Shown here in pieces: positions 37,296 through 46,353 of a DNA stretch of 64,000 nt; position 1 is the first letter of the stretch, and each line of letters starts with the position of its first letter. A program made the position numbers and the translations under genes. The stretch covers positions 1-64,000 of the forward strand of contig NZ_JASJDK010000013.1 of NCBI RefSeq assembly GCF_030065675.1. The letters run 5' to 3'. The notes beneath the pieces were generated by a model that was not told the origin of the DNA, searched no databases, and saw nothing but the letters and a program-made list of their open reading frames with translations. Origin of the DNA: Mastigocoleus sp. MO_188.B34. Its GTDB lineage: Bacteria; Cyanobacteriota; Cyanobacteriia; Cyanobacteriales; Nostocaceae.

Positions 37296-37365
37296 TGAGG
37301 ATTGGGGACTGGCGACTGGGGTGAGCCCGCACCTTACGGTGAATGGCGATTGGGTGGGAAAACTA

Positions 37366-37400
37366 ACTGTAGCCCGTAAGGGCGTGGCGTTAGCCATAAA
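37366..37400. repeat. 35-bp dispersed repeat, copy 1
   Basis: Begins ACTGTAGCCCGTAAGGG and ends GGCGTTAGCCATAAA. An exact copy in reverse orientation is at 57236-57270 and a diverged copy at 60545-60579. It contains CCCGTAAGGG and TGGCGTTAGCCA self-complementary cores, so each copy can fold. It follows heptamer sequence downstream of lnt. Confidence 0.85.
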
Positions 37401-37424
37401 TTGATAACTGGTCACTGATAACTG

Positions 37425-37793
37425 TTAAGTGTTAACTGATAAAACACCAAGATTTAATGCTTGTGGCTCTCCCATCCAAGAAGCATAATCGGTATGGTCT
37501 TTCAAGTCGTTTCCTGTTAGGGGATGAATTAAAACTATTAAACCTTGGCGATTTAAGGCTAACCAAGATAGTAAGTCTGCGTGTTGTTCGCGATCGAAAG
37601 CAAGTTGACAACTCCAGCAGGGATGGGGTCCAACTGGTTTGCGATGCACGCGACCTACTCTTACTGAAAATAGTTTTCCTGCTTCTTCACATAATGCTGT
37701 TGCTTTTTCGCAGGTGGATTCATCAAAGTAAACGTGGGCATGGTAGCCTGTAATTAGATTAATATCTTGAAATTTGATATCTTGAAATTCCAT
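37425..37793 (-). CDS. DOPA 4,5-dioxygenase family protein
   Basis: The 122-residue protein matches the DOPA-dioxygenase-like family (DODA): YHAHVYFDE near residue 17, GRVHRKPVGPHP, WSCQLAF and the LIHPLTGND tail. The histidines in the first two motifs and in LIHP are the presumed iron ligands for extradiol ring cleavage of catechols. Cyanobacterial members have been tied to L-DOPA cleavage and betalamic-acid chemistry, but the physiological role is uncertain. It is a single gene transcribed away from the CRISPR array, with its 5' end facing the array leader. Confidence 0.88.
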   Translation of the reverse strand: MEFQDIKFQDINLITGYHAHVYFDESTCEKATALCEEAGKLFSVRVGRVHRKPVGPHPCWSCQLAFDREQHADLLSWLALNRQGLIVLIHPLTGNDLKDHTDYASWMGEPQALNLGVLSVNT

Positions 37794-37891
37794 AAAAACT
37801 GAAAACTAAATTAATGAGTTATGGTTTCAGTTTAAATCTGAATTAGTTATGCCGTTTGGGTTAAGAGTTTTACTTACAAAAAGTTTTTTGA

Positions 37892-37919
37892 TTGACTTTA
37901 TTTGGAGCGCTGCTACAAT
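37892..37919 (+). promoter_or_regulatory. CRISPR leader promoter
   Basis: TTGACT (37892-37897), 16-bp spacer, TACAAT (37914-37919): near-consensus -35 and -10 elements directed into the array. Transcription would begin near 37926, about 185 bases before the first repeat. A second possible -35, TTGACA, is at 37979-37984 but lacks a clear -10. Confidence 0.65.
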
Positions 37920-37921
37920 AT

Positions 37922-38068
37922 TTTTGACGGGGGAAAGCGAGGTCGAAAACCCCTGTGTCCCGTCAAATCGTCAGAACCTTGACAATTCAATACTTTCAGG
38001 AGTTATTTACTTGATGTTTCATGTTTCTGCGATTGCTGAAATTGGGTTTTTTAATTCCCCCGTCAAAA
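37922..38068 (+). promoter_or_regulatory. CRISPR leader with 14-bp inverted repeat
   Basis: TTTTGACGGGGGAA (37922-37935) and TTCCCCCGTCAAAA (38055-38068) are perfect inverted arms, 119 bases apart, placed between the promoter and the first repeat. The leader also has GTCGAAAACCCC and AGAACCTTGACAATTCAATA, stretches I recall from leaders of other cyanobacterial arrays. The arms could form an RNA stem at the start of the precursor transcript or bind adaptation proteins. Confidence 0.7.
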
Positions 38069-38111
38069 TAGGTGGTGGAAATACCTTTATTATTGGGTTT
38101 CAGATTGCAGA

Positions 38112-39599
38112 CTTTCAAATTACTTAATCCCGCTTGCGGGATTGAAACTTACCTTCTACTTCCGCTTTTTGATATTGATGGATCTTTCAAATTACTTAAT
38201 CCCGCTTGCGGGATTGAAACGGTTATCTGGGGATTTTACTTTTATGTCCCCTGGCACTTTCAAATTACTTAATCCCGCTTGCGGGATTGAAACAAACAGC
38301 TTGCAATACTCGCGAAGATGAAGAGAACTTTCAAATTACTTAATCCCGCTTGCGGGATTGAAACTTGTGCGATTGGCAGACGAACGCCAGATTTTAATGC
38401 CTTTCAAATTACTTAATCCCGCTTGCGGGATTGAAACTGAAGTCTTGGGAAGCTTTTAAGCGAAGCTGGAACTTTCAAATTACTTAATCCCGCTTGCGGG
38501 ATTGAAACCATAAGTATAGTGAGGGAGAAATCTTCATTGAAAAACTTTCAAATTACTTAATCCCGCTTGCGGGATTGAAACTAGAAAACTTTCAAATCCA
38601 AGAAGAATTCATGCCTTCTTTCAAATTACTTAATCCCGCTTGCGGGATTGAAACCAAAGAAAAGAAGGCGTCCTCGCAGAAAGAAGAGGACTTTCAAATT
38701 ACTTAATCCCGCTTGCGGGATTGAAACTTTGGCAACCTCAGCTAGAATTAGGCTTTGGGCTTCTTTCAAATTACTTAATCCCGCTTGCGGGATTGAAACC
38801 GTCAGCTAACAGATTTTGCACAGAACTTCTGGATCTTTCAAATTACTTAATCCCGCTTGCGGGATTGAAACATTTAGCTTCTGTTGATAGGACACCTATA
38901 CGCAGAACTTTCAAATTACTTAATCCCGCTTGCGGGATTGAAACTTCAGAAAAGAAAATGTCGGAAGGGTTAAATATACCACTTTCAAATTACTTAATCC
39001 CGCTTGCGGGATTGAAACACATAATCGTCCATGTTGCCACGGAAAGCGGCCCGGCCGAACTTTCAAATTACTTAATCCCGCTTGCGGGATTGAAACACGA
39101 CTAGCTGAGGCCTACCCATAAATAATTTACAAAGTACTTTCAAATTACTTAATCCCGCTTGCGGGATTGAAACATTTATTTAGCACTGCAAACAGATTAA
39201 AAGAGTTACTTTCAAATTACTTAATCCCGCTTGCGGGATTGAAACATTCTTGCACACCAGCAAGAACTCTGACCTCAGTTCTTTCAAATTACTTAATCCC
39301 GCTTGCGGGATTGAAACTTTCATCCTGTGTGATGAAACAACCACAAGCGTTGTCTTTCAAATTACTTAATCCCGCTTGCGGGATTGAAACTAAAATTGCA
39401 TTTCTTTACAATCAAAGGTCTACTTTCAAATTACTTAATCCCGCTTGCGGGATTGAAACATCACTGCCGGTTGCGCTCAAATTGGAAAATCACCTTTCAA
39501 ATTACTTAATCCCGCTTGCGGGATTGAAACATGAAAGTATCTGCTATAACATCTAAGCTTTCATTGCTTTTAAATTAATCCCGCTTGCGGGATTGAAAC
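38112..39599 (+). CRISPR. CRISPR array, 21 repeats and 20 spacers, no cas genes nearby
   Basis: Twenty identical 37-nt repeats start CTTTCAAATTACTT and end GCGGGATTGAAAC; AATCCCG/CGGGATT forms a stem with loop CTTG. The last unit (39567-39599) has lost four bases (ACTT) and changed CTTTC to CTTTT, marking the old end; the leader is at 37850-38111. Spacers are 32-41 nt, mostly 34-36. ATTGAAAC is the usual 5' handle. Repeat length and CTTTC...GGGAYTGAAAC pattern resemble the subtype I-D array of Synechocystis 6803, as I recall it; type III is also possible. No cas gene lies within about 37 kb to the left or 24 kb to the right. Confidence 0.98.
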
Positions 39600-39637
39600 A
39601 TGTATATAAATTACTCAAATACAACCAATCGGCAGAC

Positions 39638-39702
39638 GGTGCGTTAGACCTATTTAAGTTATCTTTAGGAATTAAATATAGTAATGGGTCTAACACACCC
39701 TA
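39638..39702. repeat. GGTGCGTTA palindromic element, copy 3
   Basis: Left end GGTGCGTTAGACC and right end GGTCTAACACACC pair over 13 bases (one G-T). It sits just past the CRISPR array. The rest of 39600-39820 is AT-rich, with TTACTTCTTAC-type repeats before the SWIM gene end. Confidence 0.75.
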
Positions 39703-39820
39703 CATTAATTTTGTTTGTTAAAAGTCGTTCCTTTGGAAATCAAAACTTTAAAAGTCTAGAGTTATCAGTTACTCCTTACTCTTTACTTCTTACTTCTTAC
39801 TTTTTACTTTTTACTTCTTC

Positions 39821-41599
39821 TCACCCCATACCCGCTTGCTTAAACAAACCCATTAATTTGCGTTTGCGAACATGCTGTTGAATTAAGCTTTCTTTGTAGT
39901 CAGACCAATCTGCTTTTCTTCCTGATTCTAAATAAGCATTGCGTGCTTGCTCTAACCAATCAACAGCAAATTTATAGTATTCTGATTTACCCGCATTCAT
40001 AATTTTTTCCGCACGTTTACGGGCATTAGCAATCACCCAATCAGGATTTTCCTTAATTGCTGCACGCATTACTCGATGGATTAACTCTGCATGATAAGAA
40101 CTGAGGTCGGTGACGGTATTAATTGCATCGCCAATTAGTCCTTCACGCAGAAAAATATCTACTTTTGCAGATTCCTTATTCCAACCCAAATAAGTCCGGA
40201 GAATTTCCAGTAAATCTTGCTTGACAATTTTCCAATTATCCCCAGCTAAATCTTGAATCGTTTGGTAATCAACAAAAGATGGACTAGCTGCAAAAGCAGT
40301 TTTTCTTGATGTTAAAGCGACTTCAAGATTACCTAACTCTTCAGCTAAGTCACTAGTCCAAGTTCCTAACTCATAACGGGAATGACCTGGTAATTTTAAA
40401 CCCATTTGGGCAATATCTAAAGCTTCTTGGGATGCTCCCTGCATCTTTAATGTGCGAGCAAGAGTATAAGCTTCCTCCATTAAAGTCATTTGGTTTTGAG
40501 CGGCTTTTGTTGCTTCTTCCACCCGACCCAAACGCGCCAACATTGTCAGATATTCTTGAGTTTGTCCTTCTGCTTCCGCCAAATAGAGATATTCTTGATA
40601 ACGTTGCTGTCGTTCGAGAATTTTTAAGCGAACTAAAGCTAAATCATCAGCATAATCTGGAGGTTCTGCTTCCCAAGCACCTAAATGAGTAATATGTCCT
40701 TGTAAAACTTCCAATAGTGGGGGATAATTCCAATCCTGTCGCAATGCTTCTAAAGCCAAACTGAAATCAGCATTCCATTCATCTTGCCATCCTTCCAAAT
40801 TTAACTGTAAATCAGTTTTCTCTTTCGGGGTGAGTTCAACGCTAAGAATTGCTTCACACCAAGCATCATTCAGTTCTTCAACAATTTCTTCATTATCAGC
40901 GCCATATTGCTCTACATCTTCCCAATTATCAACACAGGTAGAAGTAATTGCTCTCAAAAACGCCAAAGCATTATGTGCATCACCGTGATTGCAGAACTCC
41001 ACGGCTGTTTGTACTAAACTTAGTAATTCTTCGCGGATTGGGTCGTCTTCATAACCATCTTCCCAATAGCGCACTGCATCATGAAGAATGTTACGTACCT
41101 GTCGGCGCAAAGGTGCAGTATCTAAAGCTTGACGGATGGGTTTAGCCGCAATAGATTTTTGAGGTGTTACCGTTTGGGTTATTAAGCTTACGTGCTGGTC
41201 AATATCTTCGATTAGATGGGGATATTCCTGAACCAAATCTTGTACTAGCTTTTGGGTTTGCAGATGGTTCAAGGAATCTAATAATTTTTCTAAAGTAGGA
41301 CGTTTTTGAATGCTTTCAGGGTGACGTACGCACATGAGCATTGTGGCTACAATGTGCTTGCACCATCCATCAAAATTATAAGCACAATTACAGTCCGCGA
41401 AATGAATGCCATTGCGGTCGAATTTTACTCTAACAGCATAGGTTCCAATTTCCCTTGCTTCGACTTCCGACTGTAGAAGGTCGCCACGTAGAGTTAAAGA
41501 AATAACCGCACCTACTTGATAATAATCTTCACCTCGTTGAAAAGATTTAGCATTAGCGCGATCGCGGATAAATGCTTCGCTGAGTTTGGGAATAGACAT
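39821..41599 (-). CDS. SWIM zinc finger domain protein
   Basis: The 592-residue protein has an N-terminal SWIM zinc finger, CNCAYNFDGWCKH, with ligands C70, C72, C80 and H82 (CxCx7CxH pattern). The remaining 500 residues are helical, acidic and repeat-like (for example EYLTMLARLGRVEEATKAA), resembling TPR or HEAT arrays. SWIM fingers bind DNA or proteins; in bacteria they often accompany SNF2 helicases, but none is adjacent. The role is unknown. Its 3' end faces the CRISPR array, although it is not a known cas gene. Confidence 0.88.
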   Translation of the reverse strand: MSIPKLSEAFIRDRANAKSFQRGEDYYQVGAVISLTLRGDLLQSEVEAREIGTYAVRVKFDRNGIHFADCNCAYNFDGWCKHIVATMLMCVRHPESIQKRPTLEKLLDSLNHLQTQKLVQDLVQEYPHLIEDIDQHVSLITQTVTPQKSIAAKPIRQALDTAPLRRQVRNILHDAVRYWEDGYEDDPIREELLSLVQTAVEFCNHGDAHNALAFLRAITSTCVDNWEDVEQYGADNEEIVEELNDAWCEAILSVELTPKEKTDLQLNLEGWQDEWNADFSLALEALRQDWNYPPLLEVLQGHITHLGAWEAEPPDYADDLALVRLKILERQQRYQEYLYLAEAEGQTQEYLTMLARLGRVEEATKAAQNQMTLMEEAYTLARTLKMQGASQEALDIAQMGLKLPGHSRYELGTWTSDLAEELGNLEVALTSRKTAFAASPSFVDYQTIQDLAGDNWKIVKQDLLEILRTYLGWNKESAKVDIFLREGLIGDAINTVTDLSSYHAELIHRVMRAAIKENPDWVIANARKRAEKIMNAGKSEYYKFAVDWLEQARNAYLESGRKADWSDYKESLIQQHVRKRKLMGLFKQAGMG

Positions 41600-41790
41600 T
41601 AGAGTTACTTACGCATAGTTCTTACGAACCACCGTCCCGAGAAATTTCAGCATTTGGAGCAACCTTTCACAGGATATTACAGGATAAATTCTAAACCCAA
41701 ATTAGTCGATAGATTTTCTCTACTTCAAAAAGCTTAAAGTCAGAAGTCAGAATAAGCTTATCAATTCATTCCTTATTACTCAATTGCTAA

Positions 41791-41852
41791 TGCTCATTAC
41801 CAATTACCCATTACCCATTACCAATTACCTAATTCCCAATCCCCAAAATCAT
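41791..41852. repeat. CATTACC/CAATTAC heptamer array
   Basis: Tandem heptamers CAATTAC, CCATTAC and CCAATCC in the 355-base gap between the SWIM gene and lpdA. The rest of the gap (41600-41790 and 41853-41954) shows AT-rich sequence and no gene. Confidence 0.8.
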
Positions 41853-41954
41853 CATTACCATAAAGGCAAAAGCAACTAAAATTGATTAGGTTTGCACTGA
41901 TTGGTTTCTAAACTGCAAAATAAATAGGCAAAGCGTACTTACGGGGAAAATAAA

Positions 41955-43385
41955 GTGAGCCAGGGATTTGATTACGATTTATTGATTATTGGGGCTGGTG
42001 TTGGCGGACATGGCGCTGCGCTACATGCAGTTAGTTGTGGTTTGAAAACTGCGATCGTGGAAGCCGGTGACATGGGTGGAACCTGTGTAAATCGAGGTTG
42101 TATCCCATCAAAAGCGTTGCTCGCAGCTTCTGGACGTGTGCGGGACTTACGTAATGCTCACCATCTCAAAACCCTAGGAATTCAAGTCGGTAATGTTGAT
42201 TTTGATAGACAAGCCATTGCTGACCATGCAGGAAATTTAGTAGCAAAAATTCAAGGTGATTTAACTAACAGCCTCAAACGTTTGAAGGTAGATATTATTC
42301 GTGGCTGGGGAAAAATTGTTGGTAATCAGAAGGTTAGTGTGGTTACTGATATTGGTGAAAAAACTTTTACAGCCAAAGATATTATTCTTTCCCCTGGTTC
42401 TGTTCCCTTTGTACCCCCAGGGATTGAAGTAGATGGCAAAACTGTATTTACCAGCGATCAGGGGGTTAAACTAGAATCTTTGCCGGATTGGGTGGCAATT
42501 ATTGGTAGTGGTTACATTGGTTTAGAATTTTCCGATATTTACTCGGCTTTGGGTTGCGAAATCACTATGATCGAAGCTTTACCGCAATTAATGCCGGGAT
42601 TTGACCGCGATATTGCTAAACTGGCGCAAAGGGTTTTAATTACTCTCCGCGATATCGAAACCTACACCGGAATCTACGCAAAAAAAGTTATTCCTGGTTC
42701 GCCAGTAATTATTGAATTAGCAAACTTTGAAACTAAAGAAGATGTGGATGTCTTGGAAGTTGATGCTTGTCTCGTTGCAACTGGGCGTATTCCGGCAACT
42801 AAGGATCTTGGTTTAGAATCCGTAGGGGTAGAACTTGATAAACGTAACTTTATCCCCGTTAATGACACCATGGCGGTATTGAGTGGGGGTGAAATTGTAC
42901 CTCACTTATGGGCGATTGGCGATGCAACTGGCAAAATGATGTTAGCCCATGCTGCTTCAGCACAAGGTATAATTGCTGTAGAAAATATTTGTGGCAGAAC
43001 CAAGGAAGTAGATTATCAGGCAATTCCAGCTGCGGCATTTACCCATCCTGAAGTTAGTTATGTGGGTATGACCGAAGTTCAGGCGAAGGAAAAAGCTAGC
43101 GCTGAAGGTTTTGAAATTGGTGTGAGTAAGAGTTATTTCAAAGGTAATTCCAAAGCTTTAGCTGAAGCTGAAGCTGATGGTATTGCTAAGGTGATTTACC
43201 GCAAAGATACAGGCGAAGTTCTAGGAGTTCATATTTTTGGGATCCATGCTTCAGATTTAATTCATGAAGCCTCCAGTGCGATCGCTAACCGTCAACAAGT
43301 ACAAGACCTAGCTCATTTAGTTCACGCTCATCCCACACTATCTGAAGTTCTGGATGAAGCATATAAACGGGCTGTTGTGTCTTAG
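41955..43385 (+). CDS. lpdA: Dihydrolipoyl dehydrogenase (E3)
   Basis: E3 re-oxidises dihydrolipoamide in pyruvate dehydrogenase and the glycine cleavage system, passing electrons through FAD to NAD. The 476-residue protein has the FAD loop [12 protein letters not shown] (11-22), redox-active C44 and C49 in [13 protein letters not shown], the NAD loop [10 protein letters not shown] and the C-terminal dimer-face HAHPTLSE with the catalytic histidine. The start is GTG (41955) with GGGGAAAA about 5 bases upstream; no ATG fits. trpC follows on the same strand after a 200-base repeat block, a neighbour pair I recall in other cyanobacteria. Confidence 0.95.
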   Translation: MSQGFDYDLLIIGAGVGGHGAALHAVSCGLKTAIVEAGDMGGTCVNRGCIPSKALLAASGRVRDLRNAHHLKTLGIQVGNVDFDRQAIADHAGNLVAKIQGDLTNSLKRLKVDIIRGWGKIVGNQKVSVVTDIGEKTFTAKDIILSPGSVPFVPPGIEVDGKTVFTSDQGVKLESLPDWVAIIGSGYIGLEFSDIYSALGCEITMIEALPQLMPGFDRDIAKLAQRVLITLRDIETYTGIYAKKVIPGSPVIIELANFETKEDVDVLEVDACLVATGRIPATKDLGLESVGVELDKRNFIPVNDTMAVLSGGEIVPHLWAIGDATGKMMLAHAASAQGIIAVENICGRTKEVDYQAIPAAAFTHPEVSYVGMTEVQAKEKASAEGFEIGVSKSYFKGNSKALAEAEADGIAKVIYRKDTGEVLGVHIFGIHASDLIHEASSAIANRQQVQDLAHLVHAHPTLSEVLDEAYKRAVVS

Positions 43386-43388
43386 TTG

Positions 43389-43587
43389 TGGGGATTGGAG
43401 ACTGGGGATTAGGGATTGGAAAATCAATTGTTTTTATTCTGGCTCCTAACTCCTGAATCCTAGTTTCTAAATCCTAACTCCTAACTCCTAATTCCTTACT
43501 TCTGACTTCTGACTTCTGCTCGCTTTAGCGCGGTCTGTTCTGACTCCTGACTCCTGACTCCTAACTCCTATTAACTGATAACTGATA
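43389..43587. repeat. Mixed heptamer block between lpdA and trpC
   Basis: GGGATTGG units, then CTCCTAA and TTCTGAC heptamers, a CGCTTTAGCGCG palindrome, TGACTCC units and AACTGAT units run straight into the trpC start codon. trpC therefore lacks a visible Shine-Dalgarno sequence. Confidence 0.85.
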
Positions 43588-44469
43588 ATGCAAATTCGTC
43601 GCCGTCAACCCAGTCCAGCAGTTTCTGTTTCTATTTTGCGCTATCAGGTTGCTGTACCAGATGCCGAACCCAATAATATTTTGGAGGAAATTGTTTGGCA
43701 TAAGGAAGTAGAAGTAGAGCAAATGCGTTTAAAAAAACCTTTGCTTGAATTACGCAAACAGGTGATTAATGCACCACCAACCCGCGATTTTCTTGGAGCG
43801 CTACGGAAAGGTAAAACGCAACCAGCATTAATAGCAGAAGTAAAAAAAGCTTCTCCTTCTAAAGGGGTAATTCGAGCAGATTTTGACCCGGTAGATATTG
43901 CTCTTAAATATGAACAAAGCGGTGCTAGCTGTCTTTCTGTACTTACCGATAGTAAATTCTTTCAGGGTAGTTTTGAAAATTTAGCTGCCGTTCGTGCTGC
44001 CGTAGATTTACCATTATTATGTAAAGAATTTATCATCTACCCTTACCAAATGCACTTAGCTCGAATCTACGGTGCGGATGCTGTATTATTGATTGCTGCT
44101 ATACTCAGCGATCGCGATTTACAATACTTCGTTAAAATTGCCAAAAGTTTACAAATGGTAGCTTTAATTGAGGTACACACCTTGGAAGAGCTAGATCGGG
44201 TGTTAAGTTTAGATGGCGTTTCCTTAATTGGGATCAATAATCGTAACCTAGAAGACTTCTCTGTGGATTTGCAAACTACTTGTCAGTTGTTAGAGTTAAG
44301 AAAGGAGCAACTACAACAACGAGATATTTTAATTGTGAGTGAGTCGGGATTACATACCCCTGAAGACCTCGCAACGGTTGCTTCCTCAGGTGCATCTGCA
44401 GTTCTGATTGGTGAATCTTTGGTAAAACAGTCAGATCCTCAACAAGCAATTACAAAATTATTTGCCTAA
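43588..44469 (+). CDS. trpC: Indole-3-glycerol phosphate synthase
   Basis: TrpC closes the indole ring in tryptophan synthesis. The 293-residue (beta/alpha)8 protein has [16 protein letters not shown] with the catalytic lysines, [41 protein letters not shown] and the phosphate loop [10 protein letters not shown]. An N-terminal extension of about 25 residues ([16 protein letters not shown]) is usual in cyanobacterial TrpC. Other trp genes are absent from the window, as in many cyanobacteria where the pathway is scattered. Confidence 0.96.
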   Translation: MQIRRRQPSPAVSVSILRYQVAVPDAEPNNILEEIVWHKEVEVEQMRLKKPLLELRKQVINAPPTRDFLGALRKGKTQPALIAEVKKASPSKGVIRADFDPVDIALKYEQSGASCLSVLTDSKFFQGSFENLAAVRAAVDLPLLCKEFIIYPYQMHLARIYGADAVLLIAAILSDRDLQYFVKIAKSLQMVALIEVHTLEELDRVLSLDGVSLIGINNRNLEDFSVDLQTTCQLLELRKEQLQQRDILIVSESGLHTPEDLATVASSGASAVLIGESLVKQSDPQQAITKLFA

Positions 44470-44687
44470 ATCCTTATCTCCTACGGATTAACTGCTTGAG
44501 AGTAAGAATAATGAAATCAGGATTTTTGTGAAATGACTTTATTGTCATTGTTTTGTTAATTTTATTTACATTTAGCCTATGCCAAATTTTAGTTAGCTAT
44601 TAGCAAAAATAATCTGCAAAAAGTTAACCTACAACGAATCAAACAGACTAATCAAACAATTTACAATTCTAATATTTAAGTGATTTC

Positions 44688-44924
44688 ATGGAGCAAATTC
44701 CTCTACCTTCGCCCGTTCATTATGAACTAATACTACAACTACTCGAAAGACAAACAATGTCAGCAGTTTACCAAAACCCAAATCTGCGAAATCAGGTAAA
44801 CCAGCTGATCGTAACTCTGAGAAAAGCTGCAGTTCAGCAAAAACAACTGGAAGAAGTTTGTCAAGTTTCTTCTTTAGAGGTTGAGCACCGATGGTCTGTG
44901 AATCATTTAACAGACAAATTATAA
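44688..44924 (+). CDS. Small cyanobacterial protein, DUF5340-like
   Basis: The 78-residue protein begins MEQIPLPSPVHYELILQLLE and continues with RQTMSAVYQNPNLRNQVNQLI, helical and without signals or membrane segments. I recall this as the DUF5340 family, seen widely in filamentous cyanobacteria; function is unknown. It is a single-gene unit that lies 218 bases after trpC. The match to the family rests on memory of the N-terminal motif only. Confidence 0.7.
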   Translation: MEQIPLPSPVHYELILQLLERQTMSAVYQNPNLRNQVNQLIVTLRKAAVQQKQLEEVCQVSSLEVEHRWSVNHLTDKL

Positions 44925-45275
44925 ATAAATTTACTGTGGCATTTTTTATTACAGGAGGTCAGGACTTTATCCTTGCTTTATAACTCGGATTATAAACTTA
45001 CTGCTTATTAATAGTGAGATTCCTTAAAAAAACTTGCATAACTTTTAAATAAAGAGTCAGAGACTCTGTGTTCTAGTTACCAATTCATATGGAAATCAGA
45101 ATGTAGAGACTCCGTCTCACTGCGATCGCTTTGCACGCGCTGACACGTTCAGTAAAGCTGCTACTCACGCGGAACACCTAAAAGGCGTTTATCGCAACAA
45201 GTTTAATTTGCAATATGTTTGATTTATGTATAAATCAAAATAAATTATTCAAACTAACACCAAAAAATAGTTCTT

Positions 45276-45404
45276 ATATCATGTCCGCTTAATTACTGAT
45301 GAAAAAATATGTTTGTTTGTAGTAGCGCTTTAGCGCCATAGAGAAATATTGGCGCTAAAGCGCTACTACGAAGCTTATCAAAAGTGTTTTACCGGACATG
45401 ATAT
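45276..45404. repeat. 129-bp nested palindromic element (MITE-like)
   Basis: Outer perfect 12-bp inverted ends ATATCATGTCCG (45276-45287) and CGGACATGATAT (45393-45404) enclose a second perfect 19-bp inverted repeat, GTAGTAGCGCTTTAGCGCC (45319-45337) and its complement (45351-45369). The inner stem recurs at 32149-32180. Size and nested symmetry suggest a miniature non-autonomous element; no target duplication is obvious. Confidence 0.75.
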
Positions 45405-45675
45405 TACACAAGACAAACCATATTTGTAGAATGAGGCGTACTTTGAAGTGAATACGCAAAACCTAGTACCTGTAGCACTAAAAACGCAAAATAATTTTTT
45501 GTTTACAGGACCAATAGTATTTACAAGATTAAATATGTACGGAAATGACAAAACAGACGCTGCTTCATACAGTGTCAAAAATTATATTAGTGTCGGGACA
45601 AATTCAAAATTGAAGTTTTAAAAATCGAAATTTCAGACATCGAAATTTCAAAATTGAAAATTCAAAATTGAAAAT

Positions 45676-45837
45676 TCAAACATCAAAAAAATTAAGCGAA
45701 ATTACTTGGAATTCCGGCTTAGAATCCTGAATTTGAATCAACACAAATTGTTTGCAGCCACAATATGGACAAATCAATCCATAATAAGTACTGCAAGAAC
45801 TGTTAGTTCGCCTGGATTTAATCAAACAGTAACTCAA
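45676..45837 (-). pseudogene. Short zinc-ribbon-like frame, possible gene remnant
   Basis: An open minus-strand frame of about 53 codons reads SSCSTYYGLICPYCGCKQF in its middle and ends ISLNFFDV. CPYCGCKQF looks like half of a zinc ribbon, and the upstream YC and SSC could supply further ligands. There is no ATG: the only start is TTG at 45837 with no ribosome binding site, and a stop lies five codons further upstream. It may be the 3' end of a decayed gene. I do not recognise the family. Confidence 0.3.
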
Positions 45838-46161
45838 GTGAAGTGAGCAAATTCACTCTGCCGTCACTATCTTCTAAATAACGTGGCAAACCATATTAAA
45901 TATTTTTTTGATAATTGTCAAATTACACCGTTGGAAAGCTTGTAAAACACGGTAAACAGTAGCTTTTAAATGGGAAATTGACTTTTCTTTCTCGAATAAA
46001 ATTCGAGCTAACACAGAGAGTAAAAAAATCGAGTTGCTAGTGCTAACTAGATTTAACTCTCAATCGGGTGAAATTGCAGTTAATGCTACGTGCAGTATTA
46101 ACTTTTTCGGCAAACAGATTTTATTGGCTACTATTGGTTGTCTTGAATAAGGTATCTATGC

Positions 46162-46353
46162 TTATGCTGTTTCCAACCAATCAAAAACTAGATCTAATTG
46201 CTCGAGAGTAATTAAACCATACTGCCAAAGAATCATTGGTAGAGGACCAGGATCTTGCTCGCTATGGCGTAGAGCAACGCCAATACAAGCAGGAGAAATC
46301 GCTAATTCCTCTTGTAAAAAGTTAATTAGTCTGGAATAAGTGGACGGTGACAT
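46162..46353 (-). CDS. DUF2949 family protein
   Basis: The 63-residue protein begins MSPSTYSRLINFLQEELAIS and contains EQDPGPLPMILWQYGLITLE, the hallmark of cyanobacterial DUF2949. I chose the ATG at 46353 because GGGGTGAG lies 5-12 bases upstream and because the family begins here; the open frame continues to 46470 but that part is not conserved and lacks a ribosome binding site. Function is unknown; the fold is likely a small helical domain. Confidence 0.85.
   Translation of the reverse strand: MSPSTYSRLINFLQEELAISPACIGVALRHSEQDPGPLPMILWQYGLITLEQLDLVFDWLETA

Larger units (their letters stand above)
44925..46161. other. 1.2-kb gene-poor region with MITE-like element
   Basis: Holds the palindromic element (45276-45404), AAAATTGAAAATTC octamer-like repeats (45620-45680) and a short cysteine-rich frame on the minus strand (45676-45837), all listed separately. 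The stretch 45840-46160 shows an ATTCGAG...CTCGAAT-like inverted pair near 45995-46010 but no gene. Confidence 0.5.

Noticed and set aside
37849-39556. Several plus-strand frames of 66-129 codons across the CRISPR region with repeated NYLIPLAGLKH or FKLLNPACGIET
   Set aside because: They are translations of the CRISPR leader, repeats and spacers; the recurring peptide is the repeat itself.
39821-41599. A cas-associated gene because it flanks the array
   Set aside because: SWIM finger plus helical repeats matches no Cas family I know; adjacency alone is not evidence.
45378-45578. 66-codon minus-strand frame overlapping the palindromic element
   Set aside because: It begins in AT-rich DNA, ends in the MITE-like inverted end and shows no conserved pattern.
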